A stretch of DNA of 64,000 nt, taken from assembly GCA_959607715.1 (NCBI GenBank), contig CAUHNN010000003.1, positions 86,881-150,880 of the forward strand, in the 5' to 3' direction. Position numbers and translations under genes: made by a program. The notes under the pieces were generated by a model. The model made no database searches and was not told the origin of the DNA. It worked only from the letters and a program-made list of their open reading frames with translations. This document shows, one piece after another, positions 16,565 to 24,441 of this stretch (position 1 is the stretch's first letter; the number at the start of each line of letters is the position of its first letter). Source of the DNA: an uncultured Eggerthella sp. GTDB lineage: Bacteria; Actinomycetota; Coriobacteriia; Coriobacteriales; Eggerthellaceae.

Positions 16565-17932
16565 ATGGAACGCAACGCGCGCCTCACCGAAGCCTACTTC
16601 TCCTGCGCCGAAGAACTCGACGGCGACATCGCCGGTCGCCGGCAAGCGCACGCCTACATGAAAGCATCGACCGCGATCGTCCACGACAAGGTGGTCGCCT
16701 CGTCGTTCATCCCCCGGCTCTTCAACGACGAAAGCTGGGAGACGATGCGCAGCGTGGCGGAGACGACCCACGCGATCCTCTGCAAGGTGATAGAGCGCTA
16801 CCTCGCCGATCCGTCCTACCGCAGCGTCTTCTCCTTCGACGAGCGCCTCGTCGAGCTCATTTGCCTGCCTCGTGGCTACGACGACGTCCTGCCCTTCGCA
16901 CGCATCGACGTCTTCTTGGACGAGGAAACGATGGAATGCGGCTTCTGCGAATTCAACGGCGACGGATCGGCCGGCATGAACGAGAACCGCGAAATCACCG
17001 CTAGCATCGCCGACACCGCAACCTTCAAGCGCTTCGCAAAGACCCACGCCGTCGAGGAATGCGAGCTGTTCGATTCCTGGGTACGGGAATTCATCGACAT
17101 CTACGAGCGGTCGAGCCACTTCGTCGAAGGCGCGCGCTTCGCTATCTGCGATTACCTCGAATGCGGCGTAGTCGACGAATTCAAGGTCTTCAGCGAATAC
17201 TTCTCCCGCCATGGATACGACTGCGCGGTATGCGACGTGCGCGACCTCTCCTTCGACGGCGAGGTGCTTCGCGACGCCGAAGGGCTTCCCATCCACGCCA
17301 TCTGGCGCCGATGCGTCACCAACGACGTCCTGAACAACTGGGACGAATCCCAAGACCTCATCGAAGCGCTGAGGCACCAGGCGGTCGCGCTCATCGGTAG
17401 CTTCGCCGGCCACATCGTCCACGACAAGCAGATATTCGAGGCGCTGAGGCACCCCTCGACGCGCGCGTTGCTCAGCGATGAGGAAAACGCCTTCGTCGAG
17501 CGGCACGTCCCCAAGACGCTCTTCCTCGACGAGAAGAAGATCGATCTTGCCGAGGTGAAGGCGAACAAGGACGCCTGGATCATCAAGCCGACCGACAACT
17601 ATGGGGCCAAGGACGTCTACGCGGGCATATCGTCGACCCAGGAACAGTGGGAGGCCCTCGTCGAGCGCTTCGCCAACGGCGCCTCGGGCGCGCCTTTCAT
17701 CGTGCAGACGTATCTGACCCCGCACAAGACGCTCACCCTGCCTCCCGACGAAGGCATCGAATCCCTGTCCGACGAAGAAGTATCGACCGAGGGCGTCGCC
17801 TACAACAATCTCAGCGGGCTCTACCTCTACAACGGCCGTTTCCAGGGCGTCTTCTCGCGCCTCGGACCACTTCCCACCATCAGCAAAGAGCTCAAGGGCA
17901 TGACCGCCGCAACGATCCGCGTGAGGGGCTAG
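16565..17932 (+). CDS. Circularly permuted ATP-grasp protein (glutathionylspermidine synthase-like)
   Basis: The 455-residue protein resembles the glutathionylspermidine synthase/permuted ATP-grasp group, which forms amide bonds by an acyl-phosphate. Recognisable parts are ARIDVFLDEETMECGFCEFN followed by DGSAGMNEN, the preATP-grasp-like centre LIGSFAGHIVHDKQ, and the ATP-binding region WIIKPTDNYGAKDVYAG with PFIVQTYL. Its substrates cannot be told from sequence. It starts after a GAAAGGGG site and ends four bases before the next gene, so the pair is an operon. No signal or membrane segment. Confidence 0.75.
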   Translation: MERNARLTEAYFSCAEELDGDIAGRRQAHAYMKASTAIVHDKVVASSFIPRLFNDESWETMRSVAETTHAILCKVIERYLADPSYRSVFSFDERLVELICLPRGYDDVLPFARIDVFLDEETMECGFCEFNGDGSAGMNENREITASIADTATFKRFAKTHAVEECELFDSWVREFIDIYERSSHFVEGARFAICDYLECGVVDEFKVFSEYFSRHGYDCAVCDVRDLSFDGEVLRDAEGLPIHAIWRRCVTNDVLNNWDESQDLIEALRHQAVALIGSFAGHIVHDKQIFEALRHPSTRALLSDEENAFVERHVPKTLFLDEKKIDLAEVKANKDAWIIKPTDNYGAKDVYAGISSTQEQWEALVERFANGASGAPFIVQTYLTPHKTLTLPPDEGIESLSDEEVSTEGVAYNNLSGLYLYNGRFQGVFSRLGPLPTISKELKGMTAATIRVRG

Positions 17933-17936
17933 GCAC

Positions 17937-18704
17937 ATGTCCCTTACCCGCCGCCTCCTGCTTGCGCTTCTCACGTTAGCGACGTCGCTTTGCCTCGCCT
18001 ACGCCGCATTCGGCGCCGGGCTCGTCGTCTGCACCACCCCGCAGGCGACGAGCGCCGTAGGCGCGACCTTCTCGGGATGGGAGCACTCGACGTTCCCCGA
18101 GCAGGACATGGCCTCGATCGCCGAAGGGGTCCGCGCCTTCTCGGTCGAGGGCGCACCGCTCGAAGAGCTGCAATCCTCGATCGAAAGCGTCATCGAGCGG
18201 GAGGCACCCGAAGCGGCGGCGGCGCTCGAAGCCGGGGAGATCGGCGGCCAGGAGGCGATCTCGGGCGGGCTTGCCGCGCTCGAGGAGCGCTACGCCATGC
18301 CCCAAGACGCGCTCGACCACCTCAAGGACTGCACGCCCATCTTCACCACCGGGCGCATCTCCACCGGAGTCGTCGGCGCCTTCGGCATCGTCGGGACCAT
18401 CGCGCTTGCCCTCATCGCCGGTCGAGCGCGCGCAGGGGCGGTGCTCATCGCCGGCGGAACCATCGTCGGACTCGTCATCGTCGGGCTCGGAGCGTGGGCC
18501 GTCATCGACTTCGACTCGATCTTCGCCTGGATGCACTCGCTCCTCTTCGCCCAGGGAACCTGGACGTTCGACTCGAGCTCTCTTCTTATCCGGCTTTTCC
18601 CCGAGGCCTTCTGGGCGGCCATGGCGGGGCTGTGGGTGGTCTCGAGCCTCGCCTGCGCCGGTCTGCTCGCCCTTGCGGGAAAGCTTCTGCGCACAAAAGC
18701 CTAA
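17937..18704 (+). CDS. Lit/DUF1461 family membrane protein
   Basis: The 255-residue protein has four membrane segments (N-terminal LLLALLTLATSLCLAYA, then about residues 140-160, 167-190 and 225-250). A large extracytoplasmic loop follows the first segment. The stretch DFDSIFAWMHSLLFAQG, followed by TWTFDSSSLLIRLFPEAFW, is the hallmark of DUF1461. Some members (Lit) transfer an acyl chain within lipoproteins to make lyso-form lipoproteins; whether this one does is not known. Co-transcribed with the ATP-grasp gene (four-base gap). Confidence 0.82.
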   Translation: MSLTRRLLLALLTLATSLCLAYAAFGAGLVVCTTPQATSAVGATFSGWEHSTFPEQDMASIAEGVRAFSVEGAPLEELQSSIESVIEREAPEAAAALEAGEIGGQEAISGGLAALEERYAMPQDALDHLKDCTPIFTTGRISTGVVGAFGIVGTIALALIAGRARAGAVLIAGGTIVGLVIVGLGAWAVIDFDSIFAWMHSLLFAQGTWTFDSSSLLIRLFPEAFWAAMAGLWVVSSLACAGLLALAGKLLRTKA

Positions 18705-18716
18705 GCCAACGAAAAA

Positions 18717-18761
18717 TCCCCCTTCATCGAGCCTTGTCGTCCAAGAAACGATGAAGAGGGA
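18717..18761. terminator. Candidate convergent terminator
   Basis: Inverted repeat TCCCCCTTCATCG/CGATGAAGAGGGA (12 of 13 pair) between the convergent Lit and yqeY genes, with A-rich flank on one side. A second hairpin GGCCG-CGAA-CGGCC follows near 18791-18804. Loop length is long, so confidence is modest. Confidence 0.45.
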
Positions 18762-18810
18762 CCATCTGAGCGCGGAGAAACGCCCCTTGGCCGCGAACGG
18801 CCGGCCTCGC

Positions 18811-19254
18811 TTAGGCCAAACGGGACTGCAGGCTCTGAGCGGCCGCGGCCTTGTCGAAGTTGCCGCCCGTCTTCTGGGTAAGGGCTCCCATCACGCGGCC
18901 CATCTCGCGCTTCGTCGCGGCGCCGGTCTCGGCGATGACCTCGTCGATGAGGGCCTCGAGCTCGTCGCCGGCGACCTGCTTGGGAAGATAGCCCTCGAGC
19001 ATGGCGACTTGAGCGGTCAGCTTATCGGTGCGCGCCTGGTCGTTGCCCGCCTGGATGGAGCCGTCGAGGGTCTCGCGCGTCTGCTTGAGCGTTCGCTTGA
19101 TCATCGCGTCGACGTCGGCCTCGGTCACGTCGCGCTTCTCGTTCACCTCGATGTTCTTCACCTCGCCGAGCACCTGGCGAAGGATATCGCGGCGATCGGC
19201 ATCCTTCGCCTTCATCGCCGCCTTGATCTCGTCTTGCAGTTCCTGGTAGTTCAT
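18811..19254 (-). CDS. yqeY: YqeY/GatB-tail domain protein
   Basis: The 147-residue protein is a YqeY-family member: MNYQELQDEIKAAMKAKD at the start, RRDILRQVLGEVKNIEV, then EGYLPKQVAGDELEALIDEV and GRVMGALTQKTGGNFDKA at the end. The C-terminal half is the domain also found at the tail of GatB, suggesting tRNA association, but the function is not established. The start ATG follows GAGGAGGAC. The -10 TATAAT at 19284-19279 lies back to back with that of the next gene. Confidence 0.92.
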   Translation of the reverse strand: MNYQELQDEIKAAMKAKDADRRDILRQVLGEVKNIEVNEKRDVTEADVDAMIKRTLKQTRETLDGSIQAGNDQARTDKLTAQVAMLEGYLPKQVAGDELEALIDEVIAETGAATKREMGRVMGALTQKTGGNFDKAAAAQSLQSRLA

Positions 19255-19278
19255 CTTGTCCTCCTCTTTAACCCACCC

Positions 19279-19300
19279 ATTATACGCACTCGTCTATAAT
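19279..19300. promoter_or_regulatory. Back-to-back -10 boxes of yqeY and the divergent kinase-fusion gene
   Basis: A minus-strand TATAAT (19284-19279) and a plus-strand TATAAT (19295-19300) are only ten bases apart, so each promoter's -35 region lies over the other's -10. Neither has a good -35. Mutual exclusion between the two transcripts is plausible. Confidence 0.5.
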
Positions 19301-19377
19301 CTTCTGCGCATCGTTCGTTCGCGCCGCCCCCGAACGGCGCCAGAGATACTGAAGCGCGGCAAGAAAGGCCCTCCCCC

Positions 19378-20781
19378 ATGTCACTCGCTTCTTCCTGGCA
19401 GCGCTTCTTCGATAAGCCGGCGCCGAACATGGCGCTTCGTGTCGTCGTCATGTTCCTCGGCGTCGTCGTGATGGCGGCCTCCATCTCCCTCACTCGCGCG
19501 ACGGGCCTGGGGACCTCGCCCATCTCCTGCGTGCCGGCGACGCTTTCCTACATGACCCCGCCCACCATCGGCACCTGGACCTTCATCCTGAACGTTCTCT
19601 TCGTCCTCGTGCAGATCGCGCTCCTCAGGCGCGAGTTCCAACCTATCCAACTGCTTCAGATCCCGGCGGTCCTCATCTTCTCGCTCGTCGTCGACTTCTT
19701 CGTCCCCTACTGCGAGATGCTCCCCATGCCCACCTACTTCGCCTGCTTCGCCTGGAACCTCGCCGGCTGCTTCCTCACCGCGCTCGGCGTCTTCCTCACC
19801 GTCAAGGCGAGCCTGCTCACCCTTCCCGGCGAGGGCATCGTCTTGTCGATCGCCCACGCGCTTCGCGCCCCGTTCCCGAAATGCAAGATGGCCTTCGATT
19901 CCTCCATGGTCGCCATCGCGGCCATCCTGTCCATCACCACGATGGGAGGACTCTACGGCGTGCGCGAAGGCACGATCGTCTCCGCCCTCCTCGTCGGCGC
20001 CATCGTCGGCCTCTATGGGAAGATGATGCCGCGCTTCGACGTCTTCTGCCCCCTCGAAGGGCACCCCACCTTCGTCATCAACGCCATGGCGAGGGCAGCG
20101 CACGACGACGAGGAGGAGAAGAACGGGGCGAGCGATCGTCCGCTCGTCATCACCGTCTCCCGCCAATTCGGCTCGGGCGGGCGCGAGATCGGCCAGATCG
20201 TGGGAAAGAAGCTCGGCATCCCCGTCTTCGACGAATCGCTCATCGAACTGGTCTCCAGGGAATCGGGCTTGACGCCCGACTACGTGCGCGAGCATGAGGA
20301 AGAGGTGAAGCGCGGCGTGCTCTACAACCTCTACCTGCAGAACTACCAAACCATCGGGTCGGAGCCCGACCAGCACGACCGTCTCTGGATCGCGCAGGCG
20401 CGCACCATCACCCGCCTGGTCGATGCAGGGGCCTGCGTCATCGTCGGTCGCTGCGCCAACGCCCTGACCTCTCGACGAGGCAACGTCTTCAACGTCTTCG
20501 TCCATGCGCCCATCGAAGCGCGCGTCGAGCGCGTGATGAGGCGCGACGGCATGGGGCGCGAAGAGGCGCTGGGGAGGATAGACGCCATCGACCGCGAACG
20601 CGCCGAGCATTGCCGCCGCTACACCGGCACCGCCTGGGGCCAAGCCGCCGATTTCCACCTGAGCATCGACTCGTCCCTCCAGGACCCCTCGCGCACCGCC
20701 GAGCTCATCTGCTCGCTCGCGCGCCGGGCCTTCCCTGAATCTCCCCTTTCCCCCAACCCCGAGAAGCCCTCGAAGCGCTAA
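19378..20781 (+). CDS. Fusion: YczE/YitT-like membrane domain plus cytidylate kinase-like domain
   Basis: The 467-residue protein has two parts. Residues 1-220 contain five or six membrane segments with RATGLGTSPISCVPATLSY and PGEGIVLSIAHAL, as in YczE-like membrane proteins. After an acidic linker (DDEEEKNG, about 243-250), residues 255-455 form a cytidylate kinase-like domain: P-loop ITVSRQFGSGGREIG, FDESLIELVSRESG, CVIVGRCANALTSR and VERVMRRDGMGREEAL. The kinase part should face the cytoplasm. The family is usually annotated as cytidylate kinase-like; its real substrate is unknown. The two domains also occur as separate proteins elsewhere, so a coupled sensing or transport role is possible. 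Confidence 0.85.
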   Translation: MSLASSWQRFFDKPAPNMALRVVVMFLGVVVMAASISLTRATGLGTSPISCVPATLSYMTPPTIGTWTFILNVLFVLVQIALLRREFQPIQLLQIPAVLIFSLVVDFFVPYCEMLPMPTYFACFAWNLAGCFLTALGVFLTVKASLLTLPGEGIVLSIAHALRAPFPKCKMAFDSSMVAIAAILSITTMGGLYGVREGTIVSALLVGAIVGLYGKMMPRFDVFCPLEGHPTFVINAMARAAHDDEEEKNGASDRPLVITVSRQFGSGGREIGQIVGKKLGIPVFDESLIELVSRESGLTPDYVREHEEEVKRGVLYNLYLQNYQTIGSEPDQHDRLWIAQARTITRLVDAGACVIVGRCANALTSRRGNVFNVFVHAPIEARVERVMRRDGMGREEALGRIDAIDRERAEHCRRYTGTAWGQAADFHLSIDSSLQDPSRTAELICSLARRAFPESPLSPNPEKPSKR

Positions 20782-20831
20782 CGAAATTCAGATATGATCT
20801 ATCTGCCCCACATCCGAAAGGAACTATCGTC

Positions 20832-22328
20832 ATGACCGAAAACGCAAAGCCCGTTCGCGTACGCTTCGCCCCCTCCCCCACCGGCGAGCTCCACATCGGA
20901 GGAGCGCGCACGGCCATCTACAACTGGGCCTTCGCCCGTGCCGCAGGGGGAACGTTCATCCTCCGCATCGAGGACACCGATCCCGAGCGATCCACCGAGG
21001 AGAACAAACAGGTGATCCTGCGCGCCCTGCGCTGGCTGGGACTCGATTGGGATGAAGGACCCGAGGTCGGCGGCGAAGCGGGCCCTTACCTGCAAACGCA
21101 GCGTTTCGACACCTACGCAGAGGCCCTCGAGCGCCTGAAGGCGAACGGCGCGGTCTACCCGTGCTTCTGCACCAAAGAGGAACTCGACGCCAAGCGCCAG
21201 GCGGCCGAACAGTCCGAAGGCGGGTATGCCGGCTACGACCGCACATGCCGCGACATCGACGCCGAGGAAGCTCAGGCGCGCATCGCTGCGGGCGAGCCCC
21301 ACGTCTGGCGCCTCAAGGTCCCCGAGAACCACGGCCCCATCGAATTCGACGATGCCGTCTACGGCCACATGTCCTTCCCCGCCGATGTCATGGACGACAT
21401 GATCCTCGTTCGCACCGACGGAACGCCCACTTACAACTTCGCGGTGGTGTGCGACGATGCCAATATGCAGATCAGCCACGTCATCCGCGGCGACGACCAC
21501 CTGTCCAACACCCCGCGTCAGATCCTCATCTACGAAGCGCTCGGCTACGAAGTGCCCACGTTCGCCCACCTCTCGATGATCCTCGGGGCCGACGGACGCA
21601 AGCTCTCGAAGCGCCGCAACGCCACGTCGGTCGAGCAGTACCAGACCATGGGATTCCTGCCCGACGCGCTGGTCAACTTCCTCGCCCTGCTCGGCTGGTC
21701 GCTCGACGGCGAGACCACCATCATCCCGCGCGACGTCCTTGCACACGAGTTCAGCCTCGAGCGCATCACCAAGAAAGACGCCATCTTCGACGAGGCGAAG
21801 CTCGACTGGATGAACGGAGAATACATCAAGGCGATGGACGCGAAGGCATGGGTCGACGCGGTCGCGCCCTTCCTCATCGAAGCGGGCCTTGCCAGCGCAA
21901 AGGAGATCGAGGAGCGCCACTGCTGGTTCGAGAAGCTCTACCCGCTCGTCGCCGAGCGCATGAAGCGCCTGACCGAAGCGCCTGAAAAGCTCTCGTTCAT
22001 CTTCGACGGCCCCAAGGTCACGCTCGACGATAAATCGGTCGCGAAGAACCTGACCAAGGAGGGCTGCCGCGCCGAGGAGGTCCTTCGCCGCGTTCGCGAG
22101 ATCCTGGCCGACGAATCCATCGCCTGGGAATGCGATCCCCTCCAGGACGCGGTGCGCGCACTGACCGACGAGCTCGACCTCAAGGCAAAGCTCGTCTTCC
22201 AGCCCGTGCGCGTGGCCGTCACGGGATCCCAAGTCTCCCCTCCGCTCTTCGAGAGCATCGAGCTGATGGAGCGCGCCGACGTCGTCGCCCGCATCGACCA
22301 TACCCTCGCCGAGGTGTTCGGTGGCTAG
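20832..22328 (+). CDS. gltX: Glutamyl-tRNA synthetase
   Basis: The enzyme charges tRNA-Glu. The 498-residue protein has the class I HIGH motif in PSPTGELHIGGARTAIYN, the KMSKS motif as KLSKRR, VIRGDDHLSNTPRQI and the anticodon-binding C-terminal helical domain. Length is normal for bacterial GltX. The ATG at 20832 follows AAAGGAAC. A -10 TATGAT at 20793-20798 suggests its own promoter. Its last eight bases overlap the ferredoxin gene. Confidence 0.97.
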   Translation: MTENAKPVRVRFAPSPTGELHIGGARTAIYNWAFARAAGGTFILRIEDTDPERSTEENKQVILRALRWLGLDWDEGPEVGGEAGPYLQTQRFDTYAEALERLKANGAVYPCFCTKEELDAKRQAAEQSEGGYAGYDRTCRDIDAEEAQARIAAGEPHVWRLKVPENHGPIEFDDAVYGHMSFPADVMDDMILVRTDGTPTYNFAVVCDDANMQISHVIRGDDHLSNTPRQILIYEALGYEVPTFAHLSMILGADGRKLSKRRNATSVEQYQTMGFLPDALVNFLALLGWSLDGETTIIPRDVLAHEFSLERITKKDAIFDEAKLDWMNGEYIKAMDAKAWVDAVAPFLIEAGLASAKEIEERHCWFEKLYPLVAERMKRLTEAPEKLSFIFDGPKVTLDDKSVAKNLTKEGCRAEEVLRRVREILADESIAWECDPLQDAVRALTDELDLKAKLVFQPVRVAVTGSQVSPPLFESIELMERADVVARIDHTLAEVFGG

Positions 22329-23421
22329 CGACGAGCATCTCGGCGGCGCCGATCGGAGCGCGGAGGACCACGACGAGTATCCCTCCGCGCTCGATCCGTT
22401 CCCCCGCGAGCCCTTCTCCGCGCTCGCGTCCTGGTGCGTGCGACGCAACGGCGCGCACTGCGAGCGCTGTGAGCGCGCTTGCCCCCAAGGGGCCATCTCG
22501 CTCGACCAGGACGGCCCCTCGATCGAGCGGGCGCTCTGCACCGACTGCGGCATCTGCGCCGGGGTCTGCGACGCCTTCGCCTGGCCGGTCAGCACGCTTT
22601 CCGACCTGGTCGAAACGGCAAAGCGCGTGAGCGCCAAGGACGGCATGGCGTGCTTCACCTGCAACGACTTCCTCATCCCCGGCGCCGAGACGCGCAGTAA
22701 CGTCATCGTGCTCCCTTGCCTCGCCGCCGTGCCCCCCGAATTCTGGAGCGCGCTGCTCGCCCACGACGTTAACGTGGGAATCTACCGAGAGGCGGATTAC
22801 TGCTCCTCCTGCTTCATCGGCGGTCCGAACGCGCCGCTGCTCTTCTCGCACGCCCTCACCACCGCCGAGTCGTGGACCGGGCGCACCGCCGTCGCTCTCG
22901 GCTCCGTGCCGCTTCGCGAGAACCTCCTCGATTTCTGCATCGGACTCGACGGGGAAGACAGACGCGGCATCTTCTCCAAGCTCGCCGGCGAGGGCAAGGA
23001 CATCGCCTCGGGGAAGCACCGCAAGGAACAGGCGGGCACGGTCCAATCCTTCCACGAGAAGAATGCCCGCCTGCGCGCCAAGGCGCGCATCGGCAACGCA
23101 AGCATTCCCTCCTTTGGGCCCGACCACCGGACAAGACCCCGTCAGGACCTTATCGTCGAAGCCGCGAACGCGCTGCCCGAGCGGGCAGCCGAGCTGACCC
23201 GCTACGCCGCGACGACGGATAAGCAGCGATGCTCGGGCGCGGGGTCGTGCATCGACGCCTGCCCCACCGGCGCGCGCAGCATCGATGAAGACGGCACGGC
23301 CATCGTGAACCCTTCGCTGTGCATCGCCTGCGGGGCCTGCATCGAAGCCTGCGAACACGAAGCCAACGGTTTCGCCGAGATCACGGCACGCGCCTATCTC
23401 GATAGCATTACGGATCAGTAA
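22321..23421 (+). CDS. Multi-cluster 4Fe-4S ferredoxin-type protein
   Basis: The 366-residue protein has an N-terminal pair of 4Fe-4S motifs (CERCERACP and CTDCGICAGVCD), central CxxC pairs (CFTC, CSSC) and a C-terminal second pair (CSGAGSCIDACP and CIACGACIEACEH), so four clusters at least are likely. It is probably a soluble electron carrier or the electron-transfer subunit of an unknown reductase. The only good start is GTG at 22321, inside the gltX stop region, giving MASDEHLGG; this predicts translational coupling to gltX. No catalytic domain is recognised between the two ferredoxin ends. Confidence 0.82.
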   Translation: MASDEHLGGADRSAEDHDEYPSALDPFPREPFSALASWCVRRNGAHCERCERACPQGAISLDQDGPSIERALCTDCGICAGVCDAFAWPVSTLSDLVETAKRVSAKDGMACFTCNDFLIPGAETRSNVIVLPCLAAVPPEFWSALLAHDVNVGIYREADYCSSCFIGGPNAPLLFSHALTTAESWTGRTAVALGSVPLRENLLDFCIGLDGEDRRGIFSKLAGEGKDIASGKHRKEQAGTVQSFHEKNARLRAKARIGNASIPSFGPDHRTRPRQDLIVEAANALPERAAELTRYAATTDKQRCSGAGSCIDACPTGARSIDEDGTAIVNPSLCIACGACIEACEHEANGFAEITARAYLDSITDQ

Positions 23422-23516
23422 CCGTAGCGGACCCATCCCCAGGGTGGGGGTACCATCAGCGAACGAAAGACGTATCGCCCGCTTTCACTCCCCCGACCTA
23501 GGAAAGGAGGCCGCCC

Positions 23517-24416
23517 ATGGCGTCGACGCCCGATCCCTCCTACTGGGGCAATCCCCCCCGCACCCCCGATGCATCCGGCCCCCTCCCCACAGCGCCGATG
23601 CCCCCCGAAGCGCCGCGATCCGAAGGCCGACCTTCCACCGCGCGCATCGTCGTCGTGATCGTGGCGATCCTCGGCGTGCTCGGAATCGCGGCTTTCGTCA
23701 CCGGATGCAGCGCCCTCGCCCTCGTCTCGGACGACTACCAGCATCGCGCCTCCCTCCAGCTGCCGTCGGAATCGAGCGCAGTCGACGGGGGAACGGCGGC
23801 GATGAACGATACGCTCCGCGACTCCTTCGGCCTTGCCGGCACAGGCCCGATAACCGAAGGCGATCTCTCGATCATCGAGGGGCACTTCTCCCAAAACGAA
23901 ACCAAACAACACGAAGACGGCGCCTATGAACCGGGGGTGTTCCGCGTCGGCACGGACATACCGGCTGGCCGCTACTGGTTCACCGGCGACGACAGCGCGC
24001 CGTCGGCCTTCTACATCCTGCACCCCGACGAAAAACGCACGGTCGAATACAACGTCGCCTACGCGAACACCTACTACGGCCACAACCTGATGGACGTCGA
24101 CGACGGAGATATCCTCATCGTCGACAACGAGGGCCTGTTCATGCCCATCGACGAAATGAAGGAAACGTTCGAGCCTCCCTACGGCAACGGCGTCTATCGC
24201 GTAGGCGTCGACATCCCGGCCGGCAGCTATGCGCTCTCGCTCGGCCCCAACGACGACCTGTGCGCCTACTCGGTCATGAAGGATCTGCGCTACCTCGACT
24301 CGAGCTATATCGACCAGGGATTCTACGTCGAAGGCGACGGGCCCGGCGAGTTGACGCTGTCCGAAGGGACGTACGTCGAGCTCTACAACATGACCCTCAC
24401 CCCGCTGAGCGCATAA
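23517..24416 (+). CDS. Membrane-anchored protein with duplicated beta domain
   Basis: The 299-residue protein has a Pro-rich cytoplasmic N-terminus (1-42), one membrane segment (43-62) ending VTGCS, and an exported region with two copies of a domain whose signature is GVFRVGTDIPAGRYWF (about 140-155) and GVYRVGVDIPAGSYAL (about 225-240). Such repeats occur in surface proteins of Firmicutes and Actinobacteria with no assigned function. The cysteine after the membrane segment looks like a lipobox, but the N-terminal extension is too long for a normal lipoprotein signal. The start follows AGGAAAGGAGG. Confidence 0.75.
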   Translation: MASTPDPSYWGNPPRTPDASGPLPTAPMPPEAPRSEGRPSTARIVVVIVAILGVLGIAAFVTGCSALALVSDDYQHRASLQLPSESSAVDGGTAAMNDTLRDSFGLAGTGPITEGDLSIIEGHFSQNETKQHEDGAYEPGVFRVGTDIPAGRYWFTGDDSAPSAFYILHPDEKRTVEYNVAYANTYYGHNLMDVDDGDILIVDNEGLFMPIDEMKETFEPPYGNGVYRVGVDIPAGSYALSLGPNDDLCAYSVMKDLRYLDSSYIDQGFYVEGDGPGELTLSEGTYVELYNMTLTPLSA

Positions 24417-24441
24417 CCGCCCTTCTTCCGGGCAATCGGTC

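Noticed and set aside
15803..17974. 723-codon minus-strand frame over tetR and the ATP-grasp gene
   Set aside because: Opposite two genes with recognisable motifs and ribosome sites; no domain in the antisense translation.
20799..22706. 635-codon minus-strand frame over gltX
   Set aside because: Antisense of gltX with its HIGH and KMSKS motifs.
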